DNA of 64,000 nt from Ophthalmolycus amberensis (lineage: Eukaryota > Chordata > Actinopteri > Perciformes > Zoarcidae). The stretch's first letter is position 1. Each line of letters opens with the position of its first letter. A program made the position numbers and the translations under genes. Below the pieces are notes generated by a model. That model saw only the letters and a list, made by a program, of their open reading frames with translations, did no database searches and was not told where the DNA came from. The stretch is taken from the NCBI GenBank assembly GCA_024529925.1, contig JAFEUB010001186.1:62001-126000 (forward strand), given 5' to 3'. Below are positions 34,711-45,470 of the stretch, one piece after another.

Positions 34711-34713
<3 letters not shown>

Positions 34714-36250
34714 TCTTAGGAATCTACTATTGCCTTGTTAGAGGTGCTCTACTCTGACCAAATGTGCCCGAGCATGCGTTGTGCATGTGTGTGTGTGTGT
34801 GTGTGTGAATAAAACACCTGTCTGCCAGCACTATTGCCTCCAAGCATGGCCTGTTAAGTCCATGTGCATGTGTGTGTGTGTACATCACATATTTGTGCAT
34901 ACGAGTGTTTGCGTGTGAGGGTGCCATCACGTAGAAACCTGAACTTGTAGAAGTGAGTGGGCTCACATCATTGCCATGCCGCTGATTGTTCGACATCCAA
35001 GCTAACACACACACACACACATTCTCTGTCCACCCAAGCACTCACATTCATCTAAAATATGCAGAAGGCTTTGATTAGGCATCCAGGCACACACACACAC
35101 ACGCACACACACACACAGATTCAAAAGTGTCTTTGTGTATGTTTTCAAAAGTTGGCTGCAGCAAACGTATAGAACGTCAGCGGCGCAGTTGGCTGCTATT
35201 GTGCCGACAAACTCTGCAGCCTTTCATTCTTGGCTTCGAAAACTTGGAAAGGATCGTTTTGTCTCTTTTGTAACTTCGACTTGAAACTAAGCAGCGACTT
35301 TTGGAGCATTTCTTTGAGATATTAGTAACTTTTGAAAATAAACTTTTTTTGAACATTCCTTCTTGGCAGTTGAATAAGGTTGTTGTTTTTTGTAACAAGG
35401 CTCTTTTTGACAGGTGGCCTGTGAAGTTTACACCTTGAGACTTGAAAGTAGCTGCTATATGTACATAAAAACACACAAAAATAAAGTCAATCCAGTGAAG
35501 ATGTTGGTGTAGATTGGATGGTAGCCGGCAGTCTCTAGCCGCAATCACGCAGCTCAACTTTAGCTGCACCAAAGTATTTGAAGATCACCACTCACCCAAA
35601 ATCGAAACATATATTTTGTAAGTTTGGCTTCTTATTCCTGTCATGATTATGTGTTAATGTTTGCGTTAACGCAACTGTTGGTTTATGCAGCGTGTCTCTG
35701 TTATATGATATCCTCTTCCTCTTTCTCGTCCTCATCCTCTTTCTCCTGAGTATGATTCGTGGAACACAGGATGATTTCTCTCCATACGAGGAACAATGTT
35801 GTTACTTACATTTGCTTCTGCATTCCCATGAAATTCCCATGACGGTACGGATTAAATTAGACCACGACACCGACAACATGACTGATTAACACGGAATTAC
35901 ATTTGATGTCTAATTCCTCTTCGGGAGAAAACAAGTGCGTTAACTCATGTAAATACACCTTTGATTTGCACATGGGTTGAATGTGTGGAAAGGTTCAGGG
36001 CCGAAGGTTGCCGTGCTACATGTTTATCGAATCGCGTGAATCACAAAAACATGCACACACAAAGACACATTTGCGTTCATACGCCGTTAACAAACACATG
36101 CGCACACTTTCAAAAGTTTGAAGGATTACAATCCCTCCTGTAACAAATTAACCTCGAGTGTGAATCTGGCAGCAGACAAATCATTCTGTCTGTTGGTGTG
36201 TGTGCGTTTGTGTGTGTATGAATGCTGGCATTAGTGCTTTCATGCTACTT

Positions 36251-36251
<1 letters not shown>
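34711..36251. other. No gene; short microsatellites
   Basis: Short TG or CA runs at 34788-34807, 34867-34881, 35010-35022 and 35091-35117. The 131-codon minus-strand frame (35177-35572) is Ser/Lys/Arg-rich with no domain I recognise and no CpG enrichment. It is the longest non-repetitive frame here but is left uncalled. Confidence 0.4.

Positions 36252-36292
<41 letters not shown>
36252..36292. repeat. (GT)n microsatellite
   Basis: About 20 uninterrupted GT units; a second, shorter run is at 36390-36409. Confidence 0.97.
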
Positions 36293-36293
<1 letters not shown>

Positions 36294-36409
36294 TCCATGC
36301 CAAAATATTGGGAAACAAAGATGTATTGTCTCCCCCGTAAATTTATATTCAGCCAATTGATCATATATGGAGCGGTGTGTTGGTGCTTTTGTGTGTGTGT
36401 GTGTGTGTG

Positions 36410-37574
36410 CCAGCAGGATATGTTAAACTGCAGATGAATTAGCTTACCTCCACATGGCCCATTTTGCCTCCCTAAGTGAAATGAAGTAGGGACGTGTACT
36501 TTGACCACACATCTCACTGATTCACAAATTGTGGTCGTGTGACATTCAACAGACATTTGCTTGAATTATGAGTATGATACCCAAATTACCCAACAGGCAA
36601 TTGAATTCGCCTTTAATTAAGCAAGACTGTCCGACTTCAGACCGATTTCTACTCTCACCATTTCTTTTTCCAAACCAATGCCTCACTGTGAAAGCTGAAT
36701 ATTCCAGATTTGTGATATTGCAGTTTGTGAAATAGTCGTTAAATAGTCGCATTGGTTTTGTGTATAGGGACACGACTTGTCCGTATTTTTTGCTTCGCTC
36801 TTTACAGGATATTACATTAAAAATGAAAGTTGGGTTTAAGCAACAAAACCACAACCAGAACACCACTTCTCGTGGTTGAACATACTGAGTTTGTTGGATC
36901 CGTCCACCTACCCATACAGAAGCCATACATAAGTGGTCTCACTTGTTCAGGCTGTTGCTTAATCTCGTGGATGCATTTAATGTGTCCACCACAAAAACAA
37001 TGATCCCAATTGACTTTTCATTGGCATTCATTTCGTCCTAAGAGACACAAAAAAACTGACAATTTGTTTCCATTTACAAGAAATCTATGAATTGCAATTG
37101 GGACTATTTCACTGCCATGAATACTGGTTTTGATTATCTTCTTAGTTGCTATACATTATTTTGTGCCTGGGACTGGTGCAGCCTGGCCGAATACACAGAA
37201 TGTATTCCTGCAAGCAGAAATGACCGGTCTTTACCAGTCATCCACTGTCCGACTGTGAATGTAAGCAGCTATGAAGTGCTATGCAGATAACACCTTGCTA
37301 TTTAGAACAACACGATTTCACTGTTCTTCCTTCTGTGGTTTGCCGCGTTAACTTTACTGTGTAAGAGCATTCAATAGCTCTGGCGGGCAGTTAGCGCTGA
37401 AGGCTCAATCCACTGTGGACCTATATGAGTGTACACTCAGTTACACACTCGATGCAGACTATACAGTATACTGCATCTAAGAGAGGTTTAAAATGTCCTT
37501 CTCACTGCTCTAATGGATCTGTAGAGGTGGAAACGGCTAGGAGAGCACTTCACACTGATACCAGGGATGGAGAG

Positions 37575-37578
<4 letters not shown>
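36410..37578. other. No gene; likely repeat-derived 126-codon frame
   Basis: The minus-strand frame at 36546-36926 covers TTTGTTGCTTAAACCCAACTTT on its own strand (about 36850-36829), a motif typical of family D-like repeats, so I treat it as repeat-derived. 36965-37035 resembles 27630-27705. Confidence 0.4.

Positions 37579-37632
<54 letters not shown>
37579..37632. repeat. (AC)n microsatellite
   Basis: About 26 uninterrupted AC units. Confidence 0.98.
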
Positions 37633-37637
<5 letters not shown>

Positions 37638-37928
37638 GTTAAGATCACAGTAGTGTAAACAGCTTCCATTTTTAACTCTGCGTCTGCCGGTCTGTCTCGG
37701 ACTCTTTGCTATAAGTACTGATAAGAATTGAAGTACTACCTCTCTCTTTCTCTATGTCAAACACAAACACACAGCTGCACAGTCAAGGCTAAATAAACCA
37801 ACATAGTTTAAAGTTGAAATGGATTAAAGGGGAAGTACTTGGAAAAAAATGAATAACTTAATAATACTTTTTGGAGCCTTAAGTGCCTTAAATGCATACA
37901 CATATTTTCACTGTATATAATCATCACA

Positions 37929-37971
37929 TATATATATATATATCTATATATATATATATAGATATATATAT
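37929..37971. repeat. (AT)n tract, left of a MITE insertion
   Basis: TA/AT dinucleotides with CT and GA interruptions. It continues at 38469-38486 on the other side of the inserted element. Confidence 0.93.
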
Positions 37972-38468
37972 TAGGGGTGTAACGATACGCGTATTCGTAT
38001 TGAACCGTTCGGTACGAGGCTCACGATTCTGTACGCATGACGAACCGAATACGTTTCAATAAAAAAAAAAGATTTATTTTTGTTTTTTTTGTTTTGTTTA
38101 AACTTTATTTAACCAGGTAGTCCCATTGAGATTAAAAATCTCTTTTGCAAGATGTAAGTAACAATACAAGATGTAAGCAAGATGTAAGTAACAATACTAC
38201 ATAACATTAAGGAGCAGTTTTTGTTTTTTATGCGTATGTGTTGCTAAGAAGACGAAGAAGAAGAAGAGGGTCACTCAGGTATAGTTCCATCATTGTTCAA
38301 AGTCAAAGAATAACTTCATGATGTTAGTTGTAATGAATAAATATATTTTAAAATCAAGTACATTTCTCTGGCATTCATAGTTTTCTACTGTACCGAAACA
38401 TACCGAACCGTGGCTCCACTGTATCGTACCCAACCCAACCGTGAATTTTGTGAACCGTTACACCCCTA
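37972..38468. mobile_element. hAT-type MITE inserted into an (AT)n tract
   Basis: The termini are TAGGGGTGTAACG (37972-37984) and its exact inverse CGTTACACCCCTA (38456-38468). ATATATAT lies directly on both sides (37964-37971 and 38469-38476), consistent with the 8-bp target duplication of hAT elements, though the AT tract makes that test weak. Subterminal regions carry repeated GAACCG/TACGA motifs in both orientations, as hAT transposase-binding regions often do. There is no coding capacity. Inside, near 38105-38150, lies TTTAACCAGGTAGTCCCATT, another dispersed fish motif, so the element may be composite. Confidence 0.83.
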
Positions 38469-38486
38469 ATATATATATATATATAT

Positions 38487-39571
38487 CGTAGTACTCAGGA
38501 ATTGCCACCTGCCACCGTAGCTCCATCAGGTCTACGGAGCGTTTTAGTGTCCTTCAGCTTATTGTTTTTGTTTTTTTAAAAGCCACAACTTTGCTGTTTT
38601 GGTTGAGTCTCACCACGCTCATCAGCCTCTTTTCCAACTGAAGCACGCAGCTGTTTTCGGTAAAACAAAAAGCTCAGACAAACCAATCACCTAATGTCAG
38701 ACGGACAAATACAGCAACTAGCAGGTGAACAAAGTGGAGCGTGATGATGTTTCTCAGGAGTTGGTGGAGACCAAAACAGAGCTGAACATTCAACTTCACC
38801 ATCACTCGATCACAAACAAGACTCCAAATGAAGGCCGATGCTGCTGCAGGTCTGCCGGATGAGTAACGTTGCGTTCACAACAGTGCTTTTTGACATTTCT
38901 TGTTCTAGAAAGAAAATGAGTTCACCATCAGGAAAATATACATTCATCTGTTGAACAGAGCACGGAGAGCAAAACTGAGCTGCTTGAAATGTAGAAAATG
39001 CTGCCATGTTGCCACTTATGGATATATTGCTTTTTCAGCCTTTTGGCTCCGATTCCTCCTCCTTCACTTGCTGCTACGCACCACCTCCCTTATCATCTGT
39101 GTCTGCTGGCCTCTTACCGCCCACAATATGTGGCCGCAATCTGTTTTCAGTGTGACAGGCTCATTTAGCCTCAGGGATATCAGCTAAACCGATGTAGTGG
39201 GCGAAGAGGCTGCCCTTTTGAATGTTTCCCTTAGTAATGACAGTTTCTTATCAACATAAATCTTGTGTTGAATTATGATTGTGGTGGAAATGCATAAAAG
39301 TAGCTGTGGGAGGAAACTGGAGATTTGTTTTCCTCTGTTTTGAGCAAAAGAAAAGTCCCTAATTTGTTAAAAAGTGACCGGGTTGTGGAAGTTAATGTCC
39401 CCAATCCAGGACATCATGTTCGACAGGCACAAAAGGAAAACACTTTTCAAAGTGATGGGTCCCTCTCTATGATGAATATTCTTCCACCCTTTCCAATGAA
39501 GTTGCTTGCTATCTCTTTTCCTCTTCCTCTTATGTATCAACTGTATCATGAACCGAACAACCAACAATAAA
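38487..39571. other. No gene seen
   Basis: Contains segments such as GTTTCTCAGGAGTTGGTGG (near 38749) that look like an old dispersed repeat. A 78-codon plus-strand frame (38951-39187) has no domain beyond chance hydrophobicity. Confidence 0.4.
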
Positions 39572-40217
39572 CAGACCGGCATCTAGTGGGGCGTGGACAG
39601 ATCATCTTGAGGACCTGGACTTTGCTGCTGACAAGGCACTACTCTCACATACCCACCGACAGATACAGGACAAGCTGCTGGAAACTCCTGCAGTTGGCTC
39701 GAAACCAAAAGCACGCAGATCAATATCGAAAGCAGAAATCCTATAACCATTGAGAATACATAGAGAATACAAAACTCAAAATCTAGAAGTCCAACATTGA
39801 GACCACACTGCTGTGTGGATCAGAAACCTGGAAGACCACCACTACACCATCACAAAGCTGCAGTCATTCACTCCTCACTGTCCGAGACGCCTCCTAGGAA
39901 TGCACTTCAAACGCCCAATCAACAGCATCGACCTGTGGAAACGCACCAAAGAAGAAACAATAGATGTCGAGATGGATCTGTCACACCTTAAAGGGGAAAC
40001 CAAACAGCAATCACCAAAGCAAGCACTGACATGGAACCCACACGGCAAACAGGGGAGACGAAGATCAAGGAACTCAGCAGAGTGTCGAACGAGTTTCAAG
40101 AAGAACGACTGACGTGGTAACGGCTGGGGGGAAAAGACAGACAAATGTGGGAACTTTTCCATGGATTAGCCTTTCTTCTGCATGGAATACAAATGCCTCA
40201 GTAAGTAAGTAAGTAAA
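39572..40217 (+). mobile_element. RTE-like LINE remnant, 3' part of ORF2
   Basis: Several frames, joined only by frameshifts and internal deletions, match the C-terminal half of RTE-type reverse transcriptases. LEDLDFAADKALLSHTHRQ (39606-39662) carries the catalytic F-A-D-D box as F-A-A-D. LLCGSETWKTT follows near 39806-39838. WKRTKEETIDVEMD and QALTWNPHGKQGRRRSRN lie at about 39936-40085. A (TAAG)4 tract (40198-40215) follows, in keeping with RTE elements ending in short tandem repeats. The altered catalytic box, frameshifts and a shortened segment show long inactivity. The gene track's 99-codon frame here is part of this element. Confidence 0.8.
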
Positions 40218-41100
40218 GCGTTCACCTCATCATGAAGATGGCAAGTTTATGTTTCATGCAAGACAAAGGTCCCACGAAACAAATGATTCCATTCTGTCCG
40301 AGTCAAGCTTCTTTGTTTCAATGATCTGCTTCAGCTTCCTGGATGCTCACATTAACACCAACTGTGACATGCAGGAACACAATCTGCATTGTGCCTCTAC
40401 TTCTCACAGCAATCAGCATCTTTGGCTACAATCTCACCTTTTAGCAGGAAAGCTAAAATCAGAAATGAATGACATGACATTAAACAAATCCTGATGAGGA
40501 AAATGTGCCATGCCTTCATCTCAGGGTTAGTTAGTTAGTTAGCCGGCACTGTTTATTTCTACTTCATGTATTAATTCAAGGAACATTACAGATCTGATGA
40601 TGTCATCTGCTCAATCTGTCTCATCAGTGGAAGCTTTTGCGGAAGCGCTTAAGTCACATGATCCACGTAAGTCATCATTTATTTAAGTCCGTTTCCTTTG
40701 CTCTTTGTTTTGCTTTTATCCAGTCAAAAGTGTTACCCCGCTGCTTAGCGTCAAAAGACATGTTTTACGACTAATTCCCTCGATTCCCAGCGTTTCCACT
40801 CAAGGTGGCATCAAAACAGTTGATTTGGATTTTAGTTTGCAAATGAATACAGACCACATCCACAGGTTTGTTTTAGTCATCCTCCCCTTCTCTGCTTTCT
40901 TTGATCTCCATTAACACGATGCATAGGTCTGGCTTCATCGCTTCCTCTGTCTTTATCTCTCTCCCTGTCAGACACCTGAGGGAGGGACACATGTGACCTT
41001 TTTTCCCTCTCTCTCCTCTGCTCAAGAGTTATATGGCAGAATAACACCTCGCCGGGTGTCAAAATGACCTCAGGTTTTTGCAAAGACTGTCTATAAGTAG
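40218..41100. other. No gene seen
   Basis: Holds a (TTAG)4 run at 40525-40541 and otherwise unique-looking sequence. Confidence 0.4.
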
Positions 41101-41139
41101 TTTGTGTGTGTGTGTGTGTATGTGTGTGTGTGTGTGTGC
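41101..41139. repeat. (GT)n microsatellite
   Basis: GT run with one GTAT interruption; a pyrimidine-rich stretch follows at 41176-41300. Confidence 0.95.
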
Positions 41140-41389
41140 GTATGTGCCACTAAAGGAACACTTACCACCTAAGGCTCTTTTTCTTTTTTTCCTTTTCTGT
41201 CACTCGCTTCCTTTCTTTCCCTCAATCAATGTCTGGACACTTTTCACTTCCCTCTCTGCCTCTTTCCCTCTCTTTCTCTGGTTCACTACTGCTTTCTCTC
41301 CTAAAATACTTTGTCTTTGTCCGGCTCCCATTCTCTTGTCTCTCTTAGCTGGAGTAATAATCACAGCTTTCTATTTTACTTGTGTTGGC

Positions 41390-42063
41390 TGTAGGAAATT
41401 TGAGTGTCGAACTGTGTGTTCAGAAGTTATAATAGAAGTGTTTAATGATTCATATTTAAGAATTCATAATTAGTCATAATCATAAGTGTTTTGGAAATGC
41501 ATAATTAAGATAAGCATAAAGTGTTTTAGGATTAGTAGCTAGAAGTAGAATTTGTAGACATGAAGCTTTTGCCAAAAGTTGCAAAGTCTTATCTTTTATA
41601 TAGAATGTTTATCATAGAAGGGTTAAGCCACAACAGACAGTCATTGAATGTATTAAGAGCGAAGGGACAGAGAGACTTTTAGACAGGCGATTACAGAGCA
41701 CACCAGGACAAGGGTCCTGGGAGTTAGCCAATAGGAATTGTGATGGACAAAAGGGGAGGGGTTTCGAACTGTATGAGGGTGGGATGAAACAAAGTAGTTT
41801 TCTCTTCCTCGCGCTAAGCTTCGAGGGGACACACACGTGTTCTCTGAGGGGCTGAGGGGAGTTTTTGCACGGGGTTATTAAGTGTTATATTCCATAGAAG
41901 AAGTGTACTTCACTGTATAATTGTATTTGCTTCAGTAGGATTAAATTCCTTTTAATTGTAAACCAGTTTTGGTAGATTCATTATCGCAGCGTCTCGACTG
42001 TAAACAGCAGTTGGATCGTGCGCTCCGGCCTCCTCTCTGTGGGGTGACCTCAAGCCCCCCACA
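41390..42063 (+). mobile_element. Solo LTR of an endogenous retrovirus-like element
   Basis: The segment starts TGTAGG and ends CCCACA, the TG...CA form of LTRs. TGGC lies directly before it (41386-41389) and directly after it (42064-42067), a 4-bp target duplication of the size made by gammaretrovirus-like integrases. The length of 674 bp, an ATTAAA polyadenylation-like signal at 41940-41945 and a GC-richer stretch (41690-41870) fit an LTR on the plus strand. No internal gag, pol or env sequence adjoins it, so it is a solo LTR left by recombination between two LTRs. The 74-codon minus-strand frame inside is chance. Family not identified. Confidence 0.75.
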
Positions 42064-42067
42064 TGGC

Positions 42068-42807
42068 TCTCTATCTATTAGCAGTATTAATTAGCTCAAT
42101 TAAGCTCAATTCACAGTTTTGTGTGAAGTCTGACTCTCCTGGCCGGAGGCTGCATCACAAAACACTGCCATGCTTCAGCACCTGTATGTGTGTGTGAGTG
42201 TGTGTGTCTGTGTAAGCATATGAATGATATGCGCGTAGTCCTCTGAGTCATATAGCGTAGCTGTATCTACATTGTTAGTGTGTTCATGTTTGAGCCACTT
42301 TGTTAGTTCGTAGGTTTTTTTCTTTTTCTTATTTCACAGTCAAGCATTTATTCTCATGTAGTAATTCTGGTGTTTCACTTTATCGACACGGAACAAGATT
42401 GCTCTTTTTAATGACTCCTTGTACCTGGGTTGCCAACTGCCGCACAGCTCATGGTATTTTCCGTCCGATTTTTTTAACTTGCGCGGATGGTTGCAACGTC
42501 CAAAACCTCTTTTTTGATGCCCCAGCATGACATTTCATTTTAGAGCAACAAGCAATCTTGCTGCGCTCTGCTGCCTCCATTGCTTGAAAATGAAATCATA
42601 AAAGGTAAAGTTTTAAACCCAATAAAGGTGTACCTGTGCAACATTGTTCTCACTCTGACAAAACTCTGCTGCAGTGGTGTACTAATGTAGAGCGCCACTG
42701 GGAGGGATGTTGGAAACTGTAAGAAACGGGGGTTGTGAAATCAGCCAAAATGATCCAATCGAGATCTCTTTGAATGGAACAAAGACAGACATTCACACAA
42801 GGTGCAC
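42068..42807. other. No gene seen
   Basis: Unique-looking sequence; two overlapping frames (60-76 codons) on opposite strands have no domain. Confidence 0.4.
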
Positions 42808-43119
42808 ACCATCGACTGTATATAAGAAGTGGACGTAGTGGTGTGTGGTTTTGAATCCTCGATTTTGGCGTCGCCATCTTAGATTACAGCCGTCGCCATG
42901 TTGTTTTTTTCACAACCGATGCGGAGTGACGTAGAGTCGCAGTATACGGCGCTGGTAACAGCAGCGACCTGTCAATCACAGTAAGCCCCGCCCTAAAGCA
43001 ACCCCTGCTTTATGGTCTATTTGATTCTAAACGGACCATCATTTACTAAATGAACATCATGCTGTATTGAAGAAGACTTGAAACTTGAGTTGAGACCGTA
43101 AACTTTTGTTCACAATGTT
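42808..43119 (+). repeat. Dispersed repeat family E, copy 1
   Basis: Starts CATCGACTGTATATAAGAAG then TGGACGTAGT. It contains GACCTGTCAATCACAGTAAG, CCCCGCCCTAAA, and TGAACATCATGCTGTATTGA then AGAAGACTTGAAAC. The same blocks occur at 47420-47765 (inverted) and 49850-50160. The GTCCACTTCT-TATA-CAGTC terminus is a motif I know from many teleost genomes. The copy stops where a LINE fragment begins at 43119. Confidence 0.75.
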
Positions 43120-43665
43120 GACCCTCTGCAATTTGCATACCAGTCTCATGTGGGGGTGGACGACGCCATCATCTACCTGCTGCAACGAGCTCAGTCGCAC
43201 CTGGATGGATCCGGTGGCTCTGTGAGAATCACTTCCTTTGATTTCTCCAGTGCATTCAACACCATCCAACCAGTGCTGCTGAGTGAGAAGCTGCGGGTGG
43301 AGGGGGTAGACATGTCCACCGTCTCCTGGATCACTGACTACCTCACGGGCAGACCACAGTTTGTCCCACTGGGCCGTGTGCTGTCAGTGATATTGGAGCC
43401 CCACAGGGAACTGTTCTGTCTCCCTTCCTGTTCACCTTGTACACCACTGACTTCCAGTACAACTCTGTGTCATGCCATCTGCAGAAGTTCTCTGATGACT
43501 CTGCAGTGGTCGGGTGTGTAAGGGACGGACGGACGGGAGGAGGAGTACAGGGCAGTAGTGGAGGACTTTGTGGAGTGGGCCGGTAGAAATCACCTGCTTC
43601 TGAACGTGGCCAAGACCAGAGAGATGGTGGTCGACTTCAGGAGGAAGACGACCTATCTGACAAAC
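43119..43665 (+). mobile_element. LINE reverse-transcriptase fragment (L2/CR1-like), frameshifted
   Basis: The frame starts DPLQFAYQSHVGVDDAIIYL, then SFDFSSAFNTIQPVLLSEKL (43236-43295; the first catalytic Asp is in FDFSSAFN), then WITDYLTGRPQFV. After a frameshift near 43390 the next frame reads GAPQGTVLSPFLFTLYTTDF and SCHLQKFSDDSAVVGCV, where FSDD is the second catalytic box. A third frame reads VEDFVEWAGRNHLLLNVAKT then REMVVDFRRKTT to 43660. The order matches the palm domain of fish L2/CR1-like reverse transcriptases. Both ends are missing and the frame is broken at least twice, so it is inactive. Confidence 0.9.
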
Positions 43666-44158
43666 ATATCTGCAAAACTTTGGCTAAGAACTGATTTTAT
43701 TTGTTTGTTTTTTTACAAAATCTACTCCCGCGATCTATTATTTGCTCGTAGCAACAAAAGCATGATTAACGTTGTTTACGGTTGGGTTTAGGAACTCACA
43801 GCACTTATTTAAGCTTTGGGAAAGAGTTTTGTCTCCGTTTAATATTGCTCCAAACCTATGAAACCTCTGTCTTTCTCTTGCTCAAAGTCATCATTCTGGT
43901 GTCAGGATGCAGTGACTTTTCGATTCTCGCAGACAGACACCGTGTGATTGTGCATGAAACACAACAAAAGACAACACCTAAAAAACTGGTTAGATTTTCA
44001 GGATATATTTATAGCATCTAGCCTTCAGCATTACAGTAGATAAAGGTCACAGAGGAGTGAAGAAGCATTTGACAGCAAGCTTTAGTGCTGCTGAAGGTTT
44101 TCCTTGTTTGCGGAAAAACAATTTGAGTAATCACTGTTTAACACGGATATATGCGAAT
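43666..44158. other. No gene seen
   Basis: Spacer between the LINE fragment and the minisatellite. Confidence 0.4.
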
Positions 44159-44485
44159 GCACATTTACAGTATACAAATGTAAATATGAACTTCTTTTTT
44201 TGCACATTTACAGTATACAAATGTAAATATTAAGTTTTTTTTTGCACATTTACAGTATACAAATGTAAATATTAAGTTGTTGTTTTTTTTTGCACATTTA
44301 CAGTATACAAATGTAAATATGAACTTGTTTTCCTGCACATTTACAGTATACGAATGTAAATATGAACTTGTTTTCCTGCACATTTACAGTATACGAATGT
44401 AAATATGAACTTGTTTTTCTGCACATTTACAGTCTACGAATGTAAATATGAACTTGGTTTCCGCACATTTACAGTGTACACAAAA
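44159..44485. repeat. 43-bp minisatellite, ~7.5 units, each with a small palindrome
   Basis: Units start with GCACATTTACAG at 44159, 44202, 44244, 44292, 44335, 44378, 44421 and 44463 (spacing 42-48). Each contains ATTTACA, GTATAC (or GTATACG) and TGTAAAT, so ATTTACA and TGTAAAT form a 7-bp inverted repeat around a 9-nt centre. T-run length near the unit junction accounts for the spacing differences. The 72-codon minus-strand frame is the translated repeat. Confidence 0.95.
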
Positions 44486-44744
44486 GCACAAGCACAAATC
44501 TCTTACATTAAATATATAAAACTGATTTCATTGTATACAACTTGCAATAATATTCAATTTGTCTGGTAAATACTACTGGACATTATATCTAGAGAAAATG
44601 CTGAGAGAAACCAGATAAATGTGCAGTAATGCACATGTGCATTACTGTCAATCTATTGTAGCTCAGCTTCTGTATGTAACGGCTGCATGAATAAATTCAC
44701 TTTGTGTAATTGTCTGTTTGTCTGTGTGCTTGTTGTTGGTAGTT

Positions 44745-45470
44745 CTTGAAGGGTAACTTTGGTTTTTTTAACACTGTCCCAAATGTCCCATGTTGTTTGT
44801 CTAGGAGACTAATGGACCAAACAATGATTTAAATATGGTCCAGTACTGAGCGAGAACGTTGCAGACGGCAGCCGCTAGACAGGCTGCAATGAAATCCATC
44901 CTTGGCAACTCCTCACCGTCAGTGATCATTCAATAAAGACACTGGTTTTTGCCACTGACCTGCTCGGACTGTGAAGTGTCTGACAACATTATGGAAAGGG
45001 CCGGTACGAAACATTTCTGTGTTTTTGTGTCATGTGACTTGTTCTCAGTAGCCGACTAAACAACGCGTTTACTTTGTGGTATCTAAAAGAATTTCAATGT
45101 AATGGCTGAATATTTAGCTGATGTGGAATGTGACACATGATTGCAGAAGGAGACTTCTCTGGGCAAAAGGTAAAGAAGAACGTTTTATTTCTGTGTAGGG
45201 TCGTTTCCATAATGTTGTCAGACACTTATAATAACAATCTGAACCTTTCACTGGCAAAAACAAGCGCTTTTAGTGGAAGTACATTGACGGTGAGGAGTTG
45301 TCCCAAGATATTATGTTGCAGCCCGTTTAGCGTCTGCCAGCTACAGCGTTCTCCTTCAATACTGGACCGATTTAAAAACCGTTTGTCCCCCATTAGTAAA
45401 CTAGCCACAACAACATGAGGAAATAGGAAATATAATATAAAATGGGGTCTAGTTTGAAAAGCATGAAAGG
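44745..45470. mobile_element. Long foldback element (inverted-repeat arms ~260 bp)
   Basis: The left arm (44745-45003) and right arm (45199-45470) are imperfect reverse complements along their whole length. Matching pairs include GTCTGACAACATTATGGAAA against TTTCCATAATGTTGTCAGAC, CAACTCCTCACCGTCA against TGACGGTGAGGAGTTG, and GAGAACG-TG against its inverse. About 195 bp separates the arms. I recognise the arm sequence as a repeat common in acanthomorph fish. It has no transposase and is best read as a long-TIR MITE. The 93-codon and 60-codon frames in the right arm are chance. Confidence 0.85.

Noticed and set aside
35177..35572. 131-codon minus-strand frame
   Set aside because: No domain recognised and no supporting CpG or splice context; left as unsupported rather than called.
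36546..36926. 126-codon minus-strand frame as a gene
   Set aside because: Contains a motif typical of family D-like repeats, with no domain or splice context.
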